From positions 1-64,000 of the forward strand of contig NZ_VLNV01000001.1 in the NCBI RefSeq assembly GCF_009765215.1: a stretch of DNA of 64,000 bases, in the 5' to 3' direction. The notes under the pieces are model-generated. The model was not told the DNA's origin. It saw only the letters and a list, made by a program, of their open reading frames with translations, and did not search any database. The position numbers and the translations under genes were made by a program. Positions 33,686 to 40,894 of this stretch are shown piece after piece. Every line of letters begins with the position of its first letter. Position 1 is the first letter of the stretch. The DNA comes from Lysobacter prati (GTDB lineage Bacteria; Pseudomonadota; Gammaproteobacteria; Xanthomonadales; Xanthomonadaceae).

Positions 33686-33721
33686 GCCGGCGGCGGACCT
33701 GCCGGCTATAGGAGATGTTAG

Positions 33722-33925
33722 ATGCTGATCCTGACGCGTCGCGTCGGTGAGACCCTGATGATCGGCGACTCGGTGACCGTCACCGTGCTCGGCGTCAAGG
33801 GCAACCAGGTGCGTATCGGAATTACTGCACCGAAAGATGTCGCTGTGCACCGCGAAGAGATCTATCAGCGAATCCAGCGTGGCGAAGAGCCCGCTGACGA
33901 TGCGGGCAAGAATACCGACTCCTAG
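33722..33925 (+). CDS. csrA: carbon storage regulator CsrA/RsmA
   Basis: CsrA (67 aa) is a dimeric RNA-binding protein that controls translation and decay of mRNAs, including those for biofilm, motility and exoproducts. The sequence [16 protein letters not shown] and the RNA-contacting region [19 protein letters not shown] are canonical. The Shine-Dalgarno AGGAG lies in TATAGGAGATG, which contains the GGA core of CsrA sites, so autoregulation is plausible. It sits between alaS and tRNA-Ser as in E. coli. EPS and secondary-metabolite genes like those downstream are typical targets of the family. Confidence 0.96.
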   Translation: MLILTRRVGETLMIGDSVTVTVLGVKGNQVRIGITAPKDVAVHREEIYQRIQRGEEPADDAGKNTDS

Positions 33926-33946
33926 CCGACGGCTGACACAAATTGT

Positions 33947-33975
33947 TTGCCGTGCGCGGGGCGAGCCGTTATGCT
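33947..33975 (+). promoter_or_regulatory. putative tRNA-Ser promoter
   Basis: TTGCCG (33947-33952) and TATGCT (33970-33975) are spaced by 17 bases, about 50 bases upstream of the tRNA-Ser gene. Confidence 0.5.
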
Positions 33976-34029
33976 TTGCGCCCGCGCCGATCCGAGTTGT
34001 CCTGGATCGTAGCTTTTCCGAGTTTTCTC

Positions 34030-34122
34030 GGAGACTTGCCCGAGTGGCCGAAGGGGCTCCCCTGCTAAGGGAGTATGGGGTCAAAAACTCCATCGAGGGT
34101 TCGAATCCCTCAGTCTCCGCCA
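34030..34122 (+). tRNA. tRNA-Ser (anticodon GCU)
   Basis: The 93-base gene begins GGAGACT, pairs with AGTCTCC at the 3' end, has a G discriminator and an encoded CCA (34120-34122). The anticodon loop CTGCTAA gives GCU, reading AGC/AGU serine codons. The long variable arm (GTATGGGGTC ... CTCCATC) is typical of type II serine tRNAs, and the T arm contains GGTTCGAATCC. Confidence 0.96.
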
Positions 34123-34228
34123 GTTCCACCGGCGAGGCCCGGGTTCCGCAGGAAGTGCAATGCACCCCTGAGAACGCGTCGACATGGTTGGTCCCATGCG
34201 ATGCGCGGAGCCGCGGATTTCGCCAGCC

Positions 34229-34252
34229 GCGAAACACCTTCGGGTGTTTTGC
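34229..34252. other. UUCG hairpin between the two tRNA genes
   Basis: GCGAAACACC, loop TTCG, GGTGTTTTGC forms a stable stem with one G-U pair and a UUCG tetraloop. There is no T-run after it, so it may end or process the tRNA-Ser transcript only with help. The rest of the 229-base gap holds the tRNA-Arg promoter. Confidence 0.5.
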
Positions 34253-34311
34253 GGAACCTGAAGATCCTCGCCAGCAGCGAGTGAATCGACAGGAAAATGT
34301 TCGAAAAATGT

Positions 34312-34340
34312 TTGACGAATCGAAATCGAGCCGTCATAAT
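34312..34340 (+). promoter_or_regulatory. tRNA-Arg promoter
   Basis: TTGACG (34312-34317), a 17-base spacer and CATAAT (34335-34340) form a near-consensus sigma-70 promoter 11 bases before the tRNA gene. Confidence 0.75.
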
Positions 34341-34351
34341 TTTTCAACTCA

Positions 34352-34428
34352 GCGCCCGTAGCTCAGCTGGATAGAGCACCAGGCTACGAACTTGGTGGTC
34401 GGGAGTTCGAATCTCTCCGGGCGCGCCA
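34352..34428 (+). tRNA. tRNA-Arg (anticodon ACG)
   Basis: The 77-base gene begins GCGCCCG, pairs with CGGGCGC, has a G discriminator and an encoded CCA. The anticodon stem-loop CCAGG-CTACGAA-CTTGG gives ACG, which is read as ICG after editing and decodes CGU/CGC/CGA arginine codons. D-arm GCTCAGCTGGATAGAGC and T-arm GAGTTCGAATCTC are canonical. Tandem terminators follow directly. Confidence 0.97.
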
Positions 34429-34442
34429 CACAAGAAAGCGAA

Positions 34443-34598
34443 GGGCCGATGGGAAACCATCGGCCCTTTTGCTTTGGGTCATATGCGGCCGATGGGAAAC
34501 CATCGGCCCTTTTGCTTTGGGTCATGTGCTGCCGATGGGAAACCATCGGCTTTTGCTTTGGGGTCATATGCGGCCGATGGGAAACCATCGGCCCTTTT
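34443..34598 (+). repeat. four tandem rho-independent terminator hairpins (period about 43 bp)
   Basis: The hairpin GCCGATGG-GAAA-CCATCGGC occurs four times, at 34445-34464, 34488-34507, 34531-34550 and 34573-34592. Each copy is followed by TTTTGCTTTG; copies 1, 2 and 4 have an extra CC before the T-run. The linkers are also nearly identical (variants of GGTCATATGCG), so this is a tandem duplication of a whole terminator unit, not a CRISPR array. It lies between tRNA-Arg and the end of the convergent epimerase gene. Confidence 0.9.
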
Positions 34599-34615
34599 GC
34601 TTTGTGTCCGCGCGA

Positions 34616-35656
34616 CTACGCGTACTGCCGGGCCGGCACTGCCGCGCCCAGGTGGTAGTAGTCGCGATACCAGCGCACGAAGTTCTCGACGCCTTCCTCG
34701 ACCGTGAACTGCGGGCTGTAGCCCATGTCGTGGGCGAGGTCGCTGCAGTCGGCTTCGGTCGACGGGACGTCGCCTGCCTGCAGCGGAAGCATCTGCAAGG
34801 TCGCCTTGCGTCCCAGGCATTGCTCCAGCACTTCGATGTAGCGCAGCAGCTCGACGCTTTCACGGCTGCCGATGTTGTACAGGCGGTACGGTGCGACACC
34901 GCTGCTGGCAGGGTCCGGCGTTTCGCCGCGCCAGGCATCGTCTCGCGTCGGGATCCGGTCGAGTGCGCGCACCACGCCGGCGACGATGTCGTCGATGTAG
35001 GTGAAGCTGCGCTTGTGCCGGCCATGGTTGAACACCGGAACCGCTTCGCCGGCGAGGATGGCCTTGGTGAACAGGAACAGCGCCATGTCCGGACGACCCC
35101 AAGGACCGTAGACAGTGAAGAAGCGCAGGCCCGTGCTCGGGATTCCGTACAGATGCGCGTAGCTGTGCGCCATCTGCTCGTTGGCCTTCTTCGTCGCCGC
35201 ATACAGCGTCAGCGGATGCTCACTGGGCTGGTGCTCGGAGAAGGGCATCGACGTGTTGGCGCCATACACCGAACTGGTCGAGGCGAACACCAGGTGCTCG
35301 CTGCCATGGCGGCGGCAGCCCTCGAGTACGTGCAGGAAACCGGTGACGTTGCTGCTGATGTAGACGTGCGGGTTTTCCGCGGCGTAGCGCACGCCCGCCT
35401 GCGCGGCCAGGTGCACCACCCGCTGCGGGCGATGGCGCTCGAACGCGGCTTCGACGGCGTCGCGGTCGGCCAGGTCGGCGTGCAGGTGCGTGTAGCGCGG
35501 GTGGCTCAGGAAGCGTCCCAGTCGCGCCTTCTTCAGGCCGACGTCGTAGTAGCTGTTGAGGTTGTCGAACCCCACCACTTCGTCACCGCGTCGCAGCAGT
35601 TCCAGTGCGACATGCGAGCCGATGAATCCAGCCGTGCCGGTAACGAGGACCTTCAT
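34616..35656 (-). CDS. UDP-glucuronate/UDP-hexosamine 4-epimerase-like NAD-dependent epimerase
   Basis: A 346-aa extended short-chain dehydrogenase. The NAD-binding start MKVLVTGTAGFIGSHVALEL and the catalytic YAATK are clear, with the substrate-side motif SSVYGANTSMPFSEHQP. The segment FDNLNSYYDVGLKKARL resembles UDP-glucuronate 4-epimerases (CapI/LpsL type). The neighbour upstream is a UDP-sugar 6-dehydrogenase, so the pair probably converts a UDP-hexose or UDP-HexNAc to the uronic acid and then its C4 epimer, feeding the polysaccharide made by genes further right. The start at 35656 is chosen for the conserved N-terminus; 25 in-frame residues upstream are not conserved. Confidence 0.85.
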   Translation of the reverse strand: MKVLVTGTAGFIGSHVALELLRRGDEVVGFDNLNSYYDVGLKKARLGRFLSHPRYTHLHADLADRDAVEAAFERHRPQRVVHLAAQAGVRYAAENPHVYISSNVTGFLHVLEGCRRHGSEHLVFASTSSVYGANTSMPFSEHQPSEHPLTLYAATKKANEQMAHSYAHLYGIPSTGLRFFTVYGPWGRPDMALFLFTKAILAGEAVPVFNHGRHKRSFTYIDDIVAGVVRALDRIPTRDDAWRGETPDPASSGVAPYRLYNIGSRESVELLRYIEVLEQCLGRKATLQMLPLQAGDVPSTEADCSDLAHDMGYSPQFTVEEGVENFVRWYRDYYHLGAAVPARQYA

Positions 35657-35708
35657 CGCAGTGGATCTCCGAAAGAGTGTGGGGATGGGAGAGTGCTGGC
35701 GGGCAACA

Positions 35709-37121
35709 TCACAGCCGACCGTCGACCGCATCGCGCGGCAGCACGTACTTGACGTCGTAGAGCACCGACACCGGCTTGCCGAGGGCCCTCACACCCTGTG
35801 CGCCGAGTTCGGCGAACTGGCGGTGGGCGACGGCGACGATCACCGCGTCGTAATCGCCCGCTGCGGGCGCGTCGATCGGGGTGATGCCGTACTCGGCAGT
35901 GGCTTCTTCGGAGTCGACCCAGGGATCGTGCACATCAACGTTGGCGTTGTAACCACGCAGGGCCTGGACGATGTCGACCACGCGGGTGTTGCGCAGGTCC
36001 GGGCAGTTCTCCTTGAACGCCAGGCCGAGGATCAGGATCCGCGCCTGCACCGGGTTGATGCCCTTGCGCACCATCAGCCGCACGACTTCGCTGGCGATGT
36101 AGGCACCCATGCCGTCGTTGGTGCGACGGCCGGCGAGGATCACGTCCGGGTGGTGGCCGATCTCCTGCGCTTTGTGGGTCAGGTAATAGGGATCCACGCC
36201 GATGCAGTGGCCGCCGACCAGACCGGGCCGGAACGGCAGGAAGTTCCATTTGGTCCCGGCCGCCTGCAGCACTTCCAGGGTGTCGATGCCGAGCTTGTTG
36301 AACAGGATCGCCAGGTCGTTGATCAGGGCGATGTTGAGATCGCGCTGGGTGTTCTCGATCACCTTGGCCGCTTCGGCGACTTTCAGCGAACTGGCCTTGT
36401 GCGTGCCGGCCTCGATGATCGACCCGTAGAGCTGGTCGACGAAGTCGGCGACCTGCGGTGTCGATCCGGAGGTGATCTTCAGGATCGACGTCAGGCGATG
36501 GTCCTTGTCGCCGGGGTTGATCCGCTCCGGGCTGTAGCCGACGAAGAAGTCGCGGTTGAACACCAGCCCCGACGAGCGCTCCAGGATCGGCACGCAGACT
36601 TCTTCGGTGCAACCCGGGTAGACGGTGGATTCGTACACGACCACGTCGCCGTGCTTGAGCACCTTGCCGAGGGTTTCGCTGGCGCGCGCGAGCGGGCCGA
36701 GATTCGGGCGCTTGGCTGCGTCGATGGGGGTCGGCACGGTGACGATGTAGACATTGCACTCGCGCAGCTCCGACAGGTCGCAGCTGCAGCGCAAGCGTGG
36801 CGCCGCGGCCAGTTCGGCCGGATCGACTTCCAGCGTGCTGTCCTTGCCCTGGCGCAGCTCATCGACGCGGGCGGCGTTGATGTCGAAGCCGACCGTGTCG
36901 AAATACTTCGCGAATGCGACCGCGAGCGGCAGCCCGACGTAGCCCAGCCCGACGACGCCGACCTTGACGGCCTGCAGCGACGTGGGCGCTGAAGTCGCAG
37001 TCGCGGATGCCGCGCTGGCGCCGTGCGCGGCCGCACGGCCCTCTGCGCCGCGTCCTTCACGGGTTCGGCCGTCAGCGGACGCGCCCTGGACCTGCGCGCC
37101 CTCGAAATCGGTGGTGTCCAT
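35709..37121 (-). CDS. UDP-N-acetylhexosamine 6-dehydrogenase (TviB/WbpA-like)
   Basis: A 470-aa nucleotide-sugar dehydrogenase that oxidises C6 of a UDP-sugar to a carboxylate with two NAD. After an odd 50-residue N-terminal extension rich in Gly, Ala, Arg and Ser, the Rossmann motif [17 protein letters not shown] appears. Further motifs are [36 protein letters not shown] and the catalytic Cys in [13 protein letters not shown]. The overall pattern fits the Vi-antigen TviB / WbpO / WbpA group (UDP-GlcNAc or UDP-GalNAc) better than UDP-glucose dehydrogenases. It lies 52 bases upstream of the epimerase gene, same strand. Confidence 0.87.
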   Translation of the reverse strand: MDTTDFEGAQVQGASADGRTREGRGAEGRAAAHGASAASATATSAPTSLQAVKVGVVGLGYVGLPLAVAFAKYFDTVGFDINAARVDELRQGKDSTLEVDPAELAAAPRLRCSCDLSELRECNVYIVTVPTPIDAAKRPNLGPLARASETLGKVLKHGDVVVYESTVYPGCTEEVCVPILERSSGLVFNRDFFVGYSPERINPGDKDHRLTSILKITSGSTPQVADFVDQLYGSIIEAGTHKASSLKVAEAAKVIENTQRDLNIALINDLAILFNKLGIDTLEVLQAAGTKWNFLPFRPGLVGGHCIGVDPYYLTHKAQEIGHHPDVILAGRRTNDGMGAYIASEVVRLMVRKGINPVQARILILGLAFKENCPDLRNTRVVDIVQALRGYNANVDVHDPWVDSEEATAEYGITPIDAPAAGDYDAVIVAVAHRQFAELGAQGVRALGKPVSVLYDVKYVLPRDAVDGRL

Positions 37122-37458
37122 GTCGATGACGTCTCGGGCGCTCAGGCGTCGGCGCGGCACGCGCCGCGCGAGGGCATGGACGGATGGCAGTGCTGGCGTT
37201 CGCGCATGGTGGCCCCTGAGGGAGGCGACATCACGGTGGTGATGTCCGGCCTCGCAGCAGATAACGCGCACCAGCGCCGGAACAGGACGGGCATGGCAGG
37301 CAAAGGGGACGTTCACGCGCCCGAATTGCCCGCTGCGGTCGCCTTGGCCTGAGCGCCTGCGCTCCCGCGTTGAGGGTAGTCGTAGCGACAAGCAGCTCGC
37401 GCATGGCCGGGCAGGGGGAAGTGATGACAGGGGTTATCCAACCGGCGCGGTGTGCCCA
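37122..37458. other. divergent intergenic region
   Basis: This 337-base region separates the minus-strand sugar genes from the plus-strand phosphopantetheinyl transferase. Both frames continue open into it, but the translations are rich in Arg, Pro and Ala and unlike any family. I see no clear promoter or palindrome. Confidence 0.35.
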
Positions 37459-38247
37459 ATGACTCTGATCGTGCCCGTACGCCCGCTTGGCGTGCCTGGC
37501 GCCATGCCCGACGCGCCGGACCTGCGGCCCTCGCGGGCGCGCTCGTGCGTGGTGGCGTTCGCGGAGCTCGATGCCTGGCAGTCCTGGCTGGAAGAAGCCT
37601 GGAGCCTGATCGATCCGGCCGAACGCACGCGCGTGCTGCATCGGCGCGTGCCGGCCGACCGTGAAGCCTTGACCATCGCCTACGCCCTGCATCGCATGGT
37701 GCTGGCCGGCGTGCTTGGAATTTCCCCGGCGGACGTGCCGCTGTCGCGCGACGAGCGCGGATGCCCGTGCCTGCCCGGAATGGCATTGCACACCAGCCTC
37801 AGCCACGCCGAGGGCGTGGCGGCCTTCGCCGTCTGCGCGATGGGGCCGGTGGGCATCGACATCGAGCCTTCGCTGCGCGCGGGCGAACTGCCACAGGTGT
37901 CAACCAGCGTCTGCCACCCCGCCGAAGCGAGCCAGCTCGCCGAACTGCGCGAGCCGCTCTACAGCCGTGAACTGCTGGCGCTGTGGGTGCGCAAGGAAGC
38001 GCTGCTCAAGGCCGAAGGCATTGGTCTGGAGCGGGAAATGACCGGTTTTGTTGCTGCCGACGGCGCGGTGCTGCCGTTGACCGCGTCGACGGCCGACAAC
38101 GCCGGTCCAGTGCGCCTGTCGATGCTCGAGATCGGTACGCGCTGGACCGCCGCCGTGGCGGCGCCGGTGGATGCGGTGATCGAAGGCGTCTGGCTGCGAC
38201 CGGTCGGTGGCCGGGTGGTCGCCGAGCCGGCGTTGTACGTGTCGTGA
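37459..38247 (+). CDS. 4'-phosphopantetheinyl transferase (Sfp-like)
   Basis: A 262-aa enzyme that transfers phosphopantetheine from CoA to a serine of carrier domains. Motifs are SLSHAEGVAAFAVC, GPVGIDIEP (Mg-binding Asp and Glu) and LWVRKEALLKAEGIGL (the WxxKEA motif). Length and motif spacing fit the Sfp/Gsp group that serves NRPS and PKS. A GTG at 37450, nine bases upstream in frame, is an alternative start. The five carrier domains of the two large synthases downstream need such an enzyme, and its position 3.4 kb away makes it the likely partner. Confidence 0.9.
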   Translation: MTLIVPVRPLGVPGAMPDAPDLRPSRARSCVVAFAELDAWQSWLEEAWSLIDPAERTRVLHRRVPADREALTIAYALHRMVLAGVLGISPADVPLSRDERGCPCLPGMALHTSLSHAEGVAAFAVCAMGPVGIDIEPSLRAGELPQVSTSVCHPAEASQLAELREPLYSRELLALWVRKEALLKAEGIGLEREMTGFVAADGAVLPLTASTADNAGPVRLSMLEIGTRWTAAVAAPVDAVIEGVWLRPVGGRVVAEPALYVS

Positions 38248-38431
38248 GTTCGTCGTTGGGGGGATAGGCAACGACGGCCGGGTCGATGGCAACTGCCATC
38301 CGGACAAAGCCCGCCCACTCCCCCCGACGCAATGAAACGGTTCCCCATGGGGAGCCCCCACGCAGCGTGTGCGTCAACCGCATGCAGCCCTCGAACCCCG
38401 GCTTGCATGCCCCCCGCGGGAGTGCCGTTTC

Positions 38432-39826
38432 ATGATGTTCGGCAAGGCAAGTCGCAAGAACCGGGCGCTCACGCTCATCTGGCTGCTGGAACTGCTGCTG
38501 GTGATGGCGGCGGTCGCAGGCGCGGCGTGGCTGCGTTTCGTCAACGATCCCGAAGGCCACGAGATCTTCTCCCAGAACCTCGCCGTCAGGGCCTTCCTGG
38601 TCGCGATGTTCGTGACCACGGCAATGGCGGCGCTGGGCCTGTATGAAGTGCACGTCCGCCTGAACCGCTTCGAGTTCGCGCTGCGCATGCTGGTGTCGTT
38701 CGCGATCGGTGGCATCGGCCTGATGGTGCTGTACTACCTGTTGCCGATGGCCTACATCGGCCGTGGCGTGATCGTGATCGCGCTGATCCTGGCGCTGGCT
38801 GGCCTGTCGCTGCTTCGCCTTGGCATCCTGCAGGTGTTCGCCGGCGACCTGTTCCGGCGACGCGTGCTGGTGCTCGGTGCCGGCCGAAACGCCGATCTGA
38901 TCAACAGCCGGCTACGCCGCAACAGCGACCGTCGCGCCTTCAGCCTGGTCGGTTTCGTACCGATCACGGGGCAGGAAACGGTGGTGCCGGAGAGCCTGCA
39001 CGTGGCGGCGAGCGACGGCCTGGCCGCGCTGACGCACCGGTTGCAGATCAGCGAAGTCGTGGTCGCCCCCGACGAGCGTCGCGGCGGCCTGCCGATGGAC
39101 GAAATGCTGGCCTGCGTGCAACGCGGCGTGACGATGACCGACCTGTCGACGTTCTTCGAGCGCGAAGCCGGCATCGTCACCACCAACCTGGTCGATCCGT
39201 CCTGGCTGGTGTTCTCCGGCGGCTTCGATCATTCGACTTCGCGCTGCATGAACAAGCGCTTCTTCGACGTGCTCGCCGCCAGCGTGTTGCTCATGATCAC
39301 CTGGCCGTTCATGGCGCTGGTGGCGCTGTGCATCCGCCTGGAATCGCCCGGCCCGATCCTGTACCAGCAGACGCGGATCGGCGAGGGTGGCCGGCCGTTC
39401 GAACTGATCAAGTTCCGCAGCATGCGCGTGGATGCCGAGACCGACGGGGTCGCGCGCTGGGCGCAGACCGGCGACGATCGCACCACCCGTGTCGGACGCT
39501 TCATCCGCATGGTCCGGCTTGACGAGCTGCCGCAGCTGTTCAACATCCTTCGCGGCGAGATGAGCATCGTCGGACCCCGGCCCGAGCGCCCGCAGTTCGT
39601 CGACATGCTCAGCCGCGAGATCCGCTACTACGCGGTGCGTCACTGCGTGAAGCCGGGACTGACCGGATGGGCGCAGTTGCGGTACCCGTATGGCGCCTCG
39701 GTGCGAGACGCCGAGGAGAAACTCAAGTTCGACCTGTTCTACGTCAAGAACCATGGGCTGGCCTTCGACCTGATCATCCTGCTGCAGACGGTCGAAGTGG
39801 TGTTGTTCCAGCGCGGGGCGCGCTGA
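38432..39826 (+). CDS. polyprenyl-phosphate sugar-1-phosphate transferase (exosortase-associated type)
   Basis: A 464-aa initiating transferase that puts the first sugar phosphate on undecaprenyl phosphate at the inner membrane. Four or five N-terminal helices (10-140) are followed by a Rossmann-like domain (RVLVLGAGRNADLI), a further helix near 285, and the C-terminal catalytic domain with KFRSMR, DELPQLFNILRGEMSIVGPRPE and KPGLTGWAQ. The middle segment FEREAGIVTTNLVDPSWLVFSGGF is typical of the subgroup found in PEP-CTERM/exosortase EPS loci. An SD-like GGGAG lies before the ATG. It probably commits sugars to the glycan flipped by the Wzx-like protein at 56233. Confidence 0.9.
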   Translation: MMFGKASRKNRALTLIWLLELLLVMAAVAGAAWLRFVNDPEGHEIFSQNLAVRAFLVAMFVTTAMAALGLYEVHVRLNRFEFALRMLVSFAIGGIGLMVLYYLLPMAYIGRGVIVIALILALAGLSLLRLGILQVFAGDLFRRRVLVLGAGRNADLINSRLRRNSDRRAFSLVGFVPITGQETVVPESLHVAASDGLAALTHRLQISEVVVAPDERRGGLPMDEMLACVQRGVTMTDLSTFFEREAGIVTTNLVDPSWLVFSGGFDHSTSRCMNKRFFDVLAASVLLMITWPFMALVALCIRLESPGPILYQQTRIGEGGRPFELIKFRSMRVDAETDGVARWAQTGDDRTTRVGRFIRMVRLDELPQLFNILRGEMSIVGPRPERPQFVDMLSREIRYYAVRHCVKPGLTGWAQLRYPYGASVRDAEEKLKFDLFYVKNHGLAFDLIILLQTVEVVLFQRGAR

Positions 39827-39887
39827 GGGCAGGGCGGGGCCGGACCGGAGCACGGTCCGGCCAACACGCAGTGGCCTGCCGTGCCTG

Positions 39888-40610
39888 CTATTGGGATTCT
39901 TCTTCTTCGCTGACCGGGCGCGGCGTGGGCGTCCTGAGCTGGTTCGGCGGAACGCTGCTCCAGTCGACCAGGTGGCCGTCCTCGAAGCGGACCCACGACG
40001 AGCCGTAGTTCCAGATGCCGTCCTGGACCACCACCGGTGCGCCCTGGATGGCAAACACCGCGCCTTCCTCCATGCCCAGTTCGAGCCGCGGCTCCTGCGC
40101 GTCGTAACTCTGTTCGGCTTCCTGCGCGTGCAGGCTGTTTTCGGCCTTCTGCTCGAGCCCGGACTCGGACCAGTGTAGCGCCAGCATGACGATGACCAGC
40201 ACCAGGATGGTGACGATGGCCAGCGTCGGCGTGGTGCGGTTGGGGGCAGGGTCACTGCGTCCGATCGGGCGGCTGGCCGTCACGCGAGGCGAGGTGGGCG
40301 TGGCGTCGTGGCTGCCACGTCCGGCGTGGCGCGGCTGCGCGGGATGCACGGTGTGCGAGGTGTGCTCGCCGCCAGCCTTCGGCGCCGCGCCTGGCAGGCG
40401 GCCGTGGATGCGATGGAAGCGGATCGCCTTGGAATACAGTGAGGTCAGTTCGGTCAGCGCCTCGAGGCCCTGGTTCGAGTCGGTGCGATCGCCATGGCGA
40501 TCGGGGTGCAGTTCGGCCACGCGCACCCGGTAGGCTCGTTTGAGCTCTTCAAGGCTGCAGCCAGGTTCCAGGTCAAGCTGGAAGTACAGAAGCGAGAAGT
40601 CCTGACTCAT
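39888..40610 (-). CDS. membrane-anchored J-domain protein
   Basis: A 240-aa protein with an N-terminal J domain (residues 1-70; the DnaK-stimulating HPD is in AELHPDRHGD). A Pro/Thr/His-rich linker and one membrane helix follow (TLAIVTILVLVIVMLALHW, about residues 136-154). The C-terminal domain (155-240) contains VVVQDGIWNYGSSWVRFEDG and is likely periplasmic. If so, the J domain is cytosolic and could recruit Hsp70 to the membrane. It is convergent with the sugar transferase and divergent from the large NRPS-PKS gene. The family function is unknown to me. Confidence 0.75.
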   Translation of the reverse strand: MSQDFSLLYFQLDLEPGCSLEELKRAYRVRVAELHPDRHGDRTDSNQGLEALTELTSLYSKAIRFHRIHGRLPGAAPKAGGEHTSHTVHPAQPRHAGRGSHDATPTSPRVTASRPIGRSDPAPNRTTPTLAIVTILVLVIVMLALHWSESGLEQKAENSLHAQEAEQSYDAQEPRLELGMEEGAVFAIQGAPVVVQDGIWNYGSSWVRFEDGHLVDWSSVPPNQLRTPTPRPVSEEEESQ

Positions 40611-40894
40611 CGGCCCCCCTATTCGGCGCATCCTAGCGCGTACCGCGGCCGGGTGCGCAATAGTTGCCGGCGCCGACGCCAAATTTCCGGGCAAGTGCGG
40701 TGGCGGCTGAAGGCCGTTTTGCCGCCTCCAATGCGTTGGAACTGACAAGCGGCAATCTGCATGCCGCCTTCCTGGCGACTTTCGCGGCAAAAAATGCGTT
40801 GCGCCAAATCGCGACAATCCCTGTTCTGACCGACATTCTGACCGCCATCGCGGCGCGAGCACGTTATCCCTCAGTGGACACCGGGGGATTGAAC
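40611..40894. other. promoter region of the NRPS-PKS operon
   Basis: This 284-base divergent gap precedes the first synthase gene. The frame is open through it, but the translation does not resemble an NRPS N-terminus. It is less GC-rich than its surroundings, with runs such as CAAATTT and GGCAAAAAATGCG (40790s), so a promoter is likely here, but no box pair stands out. A purine-rich GGGGGA at about 40883-40888 serves as ribosome-binding site for the ATG at 40895. Confidence 0.4.

Noticed and set aside
34443-34598. Regular repeats resembling a small CRISPR array
   Set aside because: The spacers between repeats are nearly identical to each other and each repeat is a hairpin with a T-run, so these are duplicated terminators; no cas genes are present.
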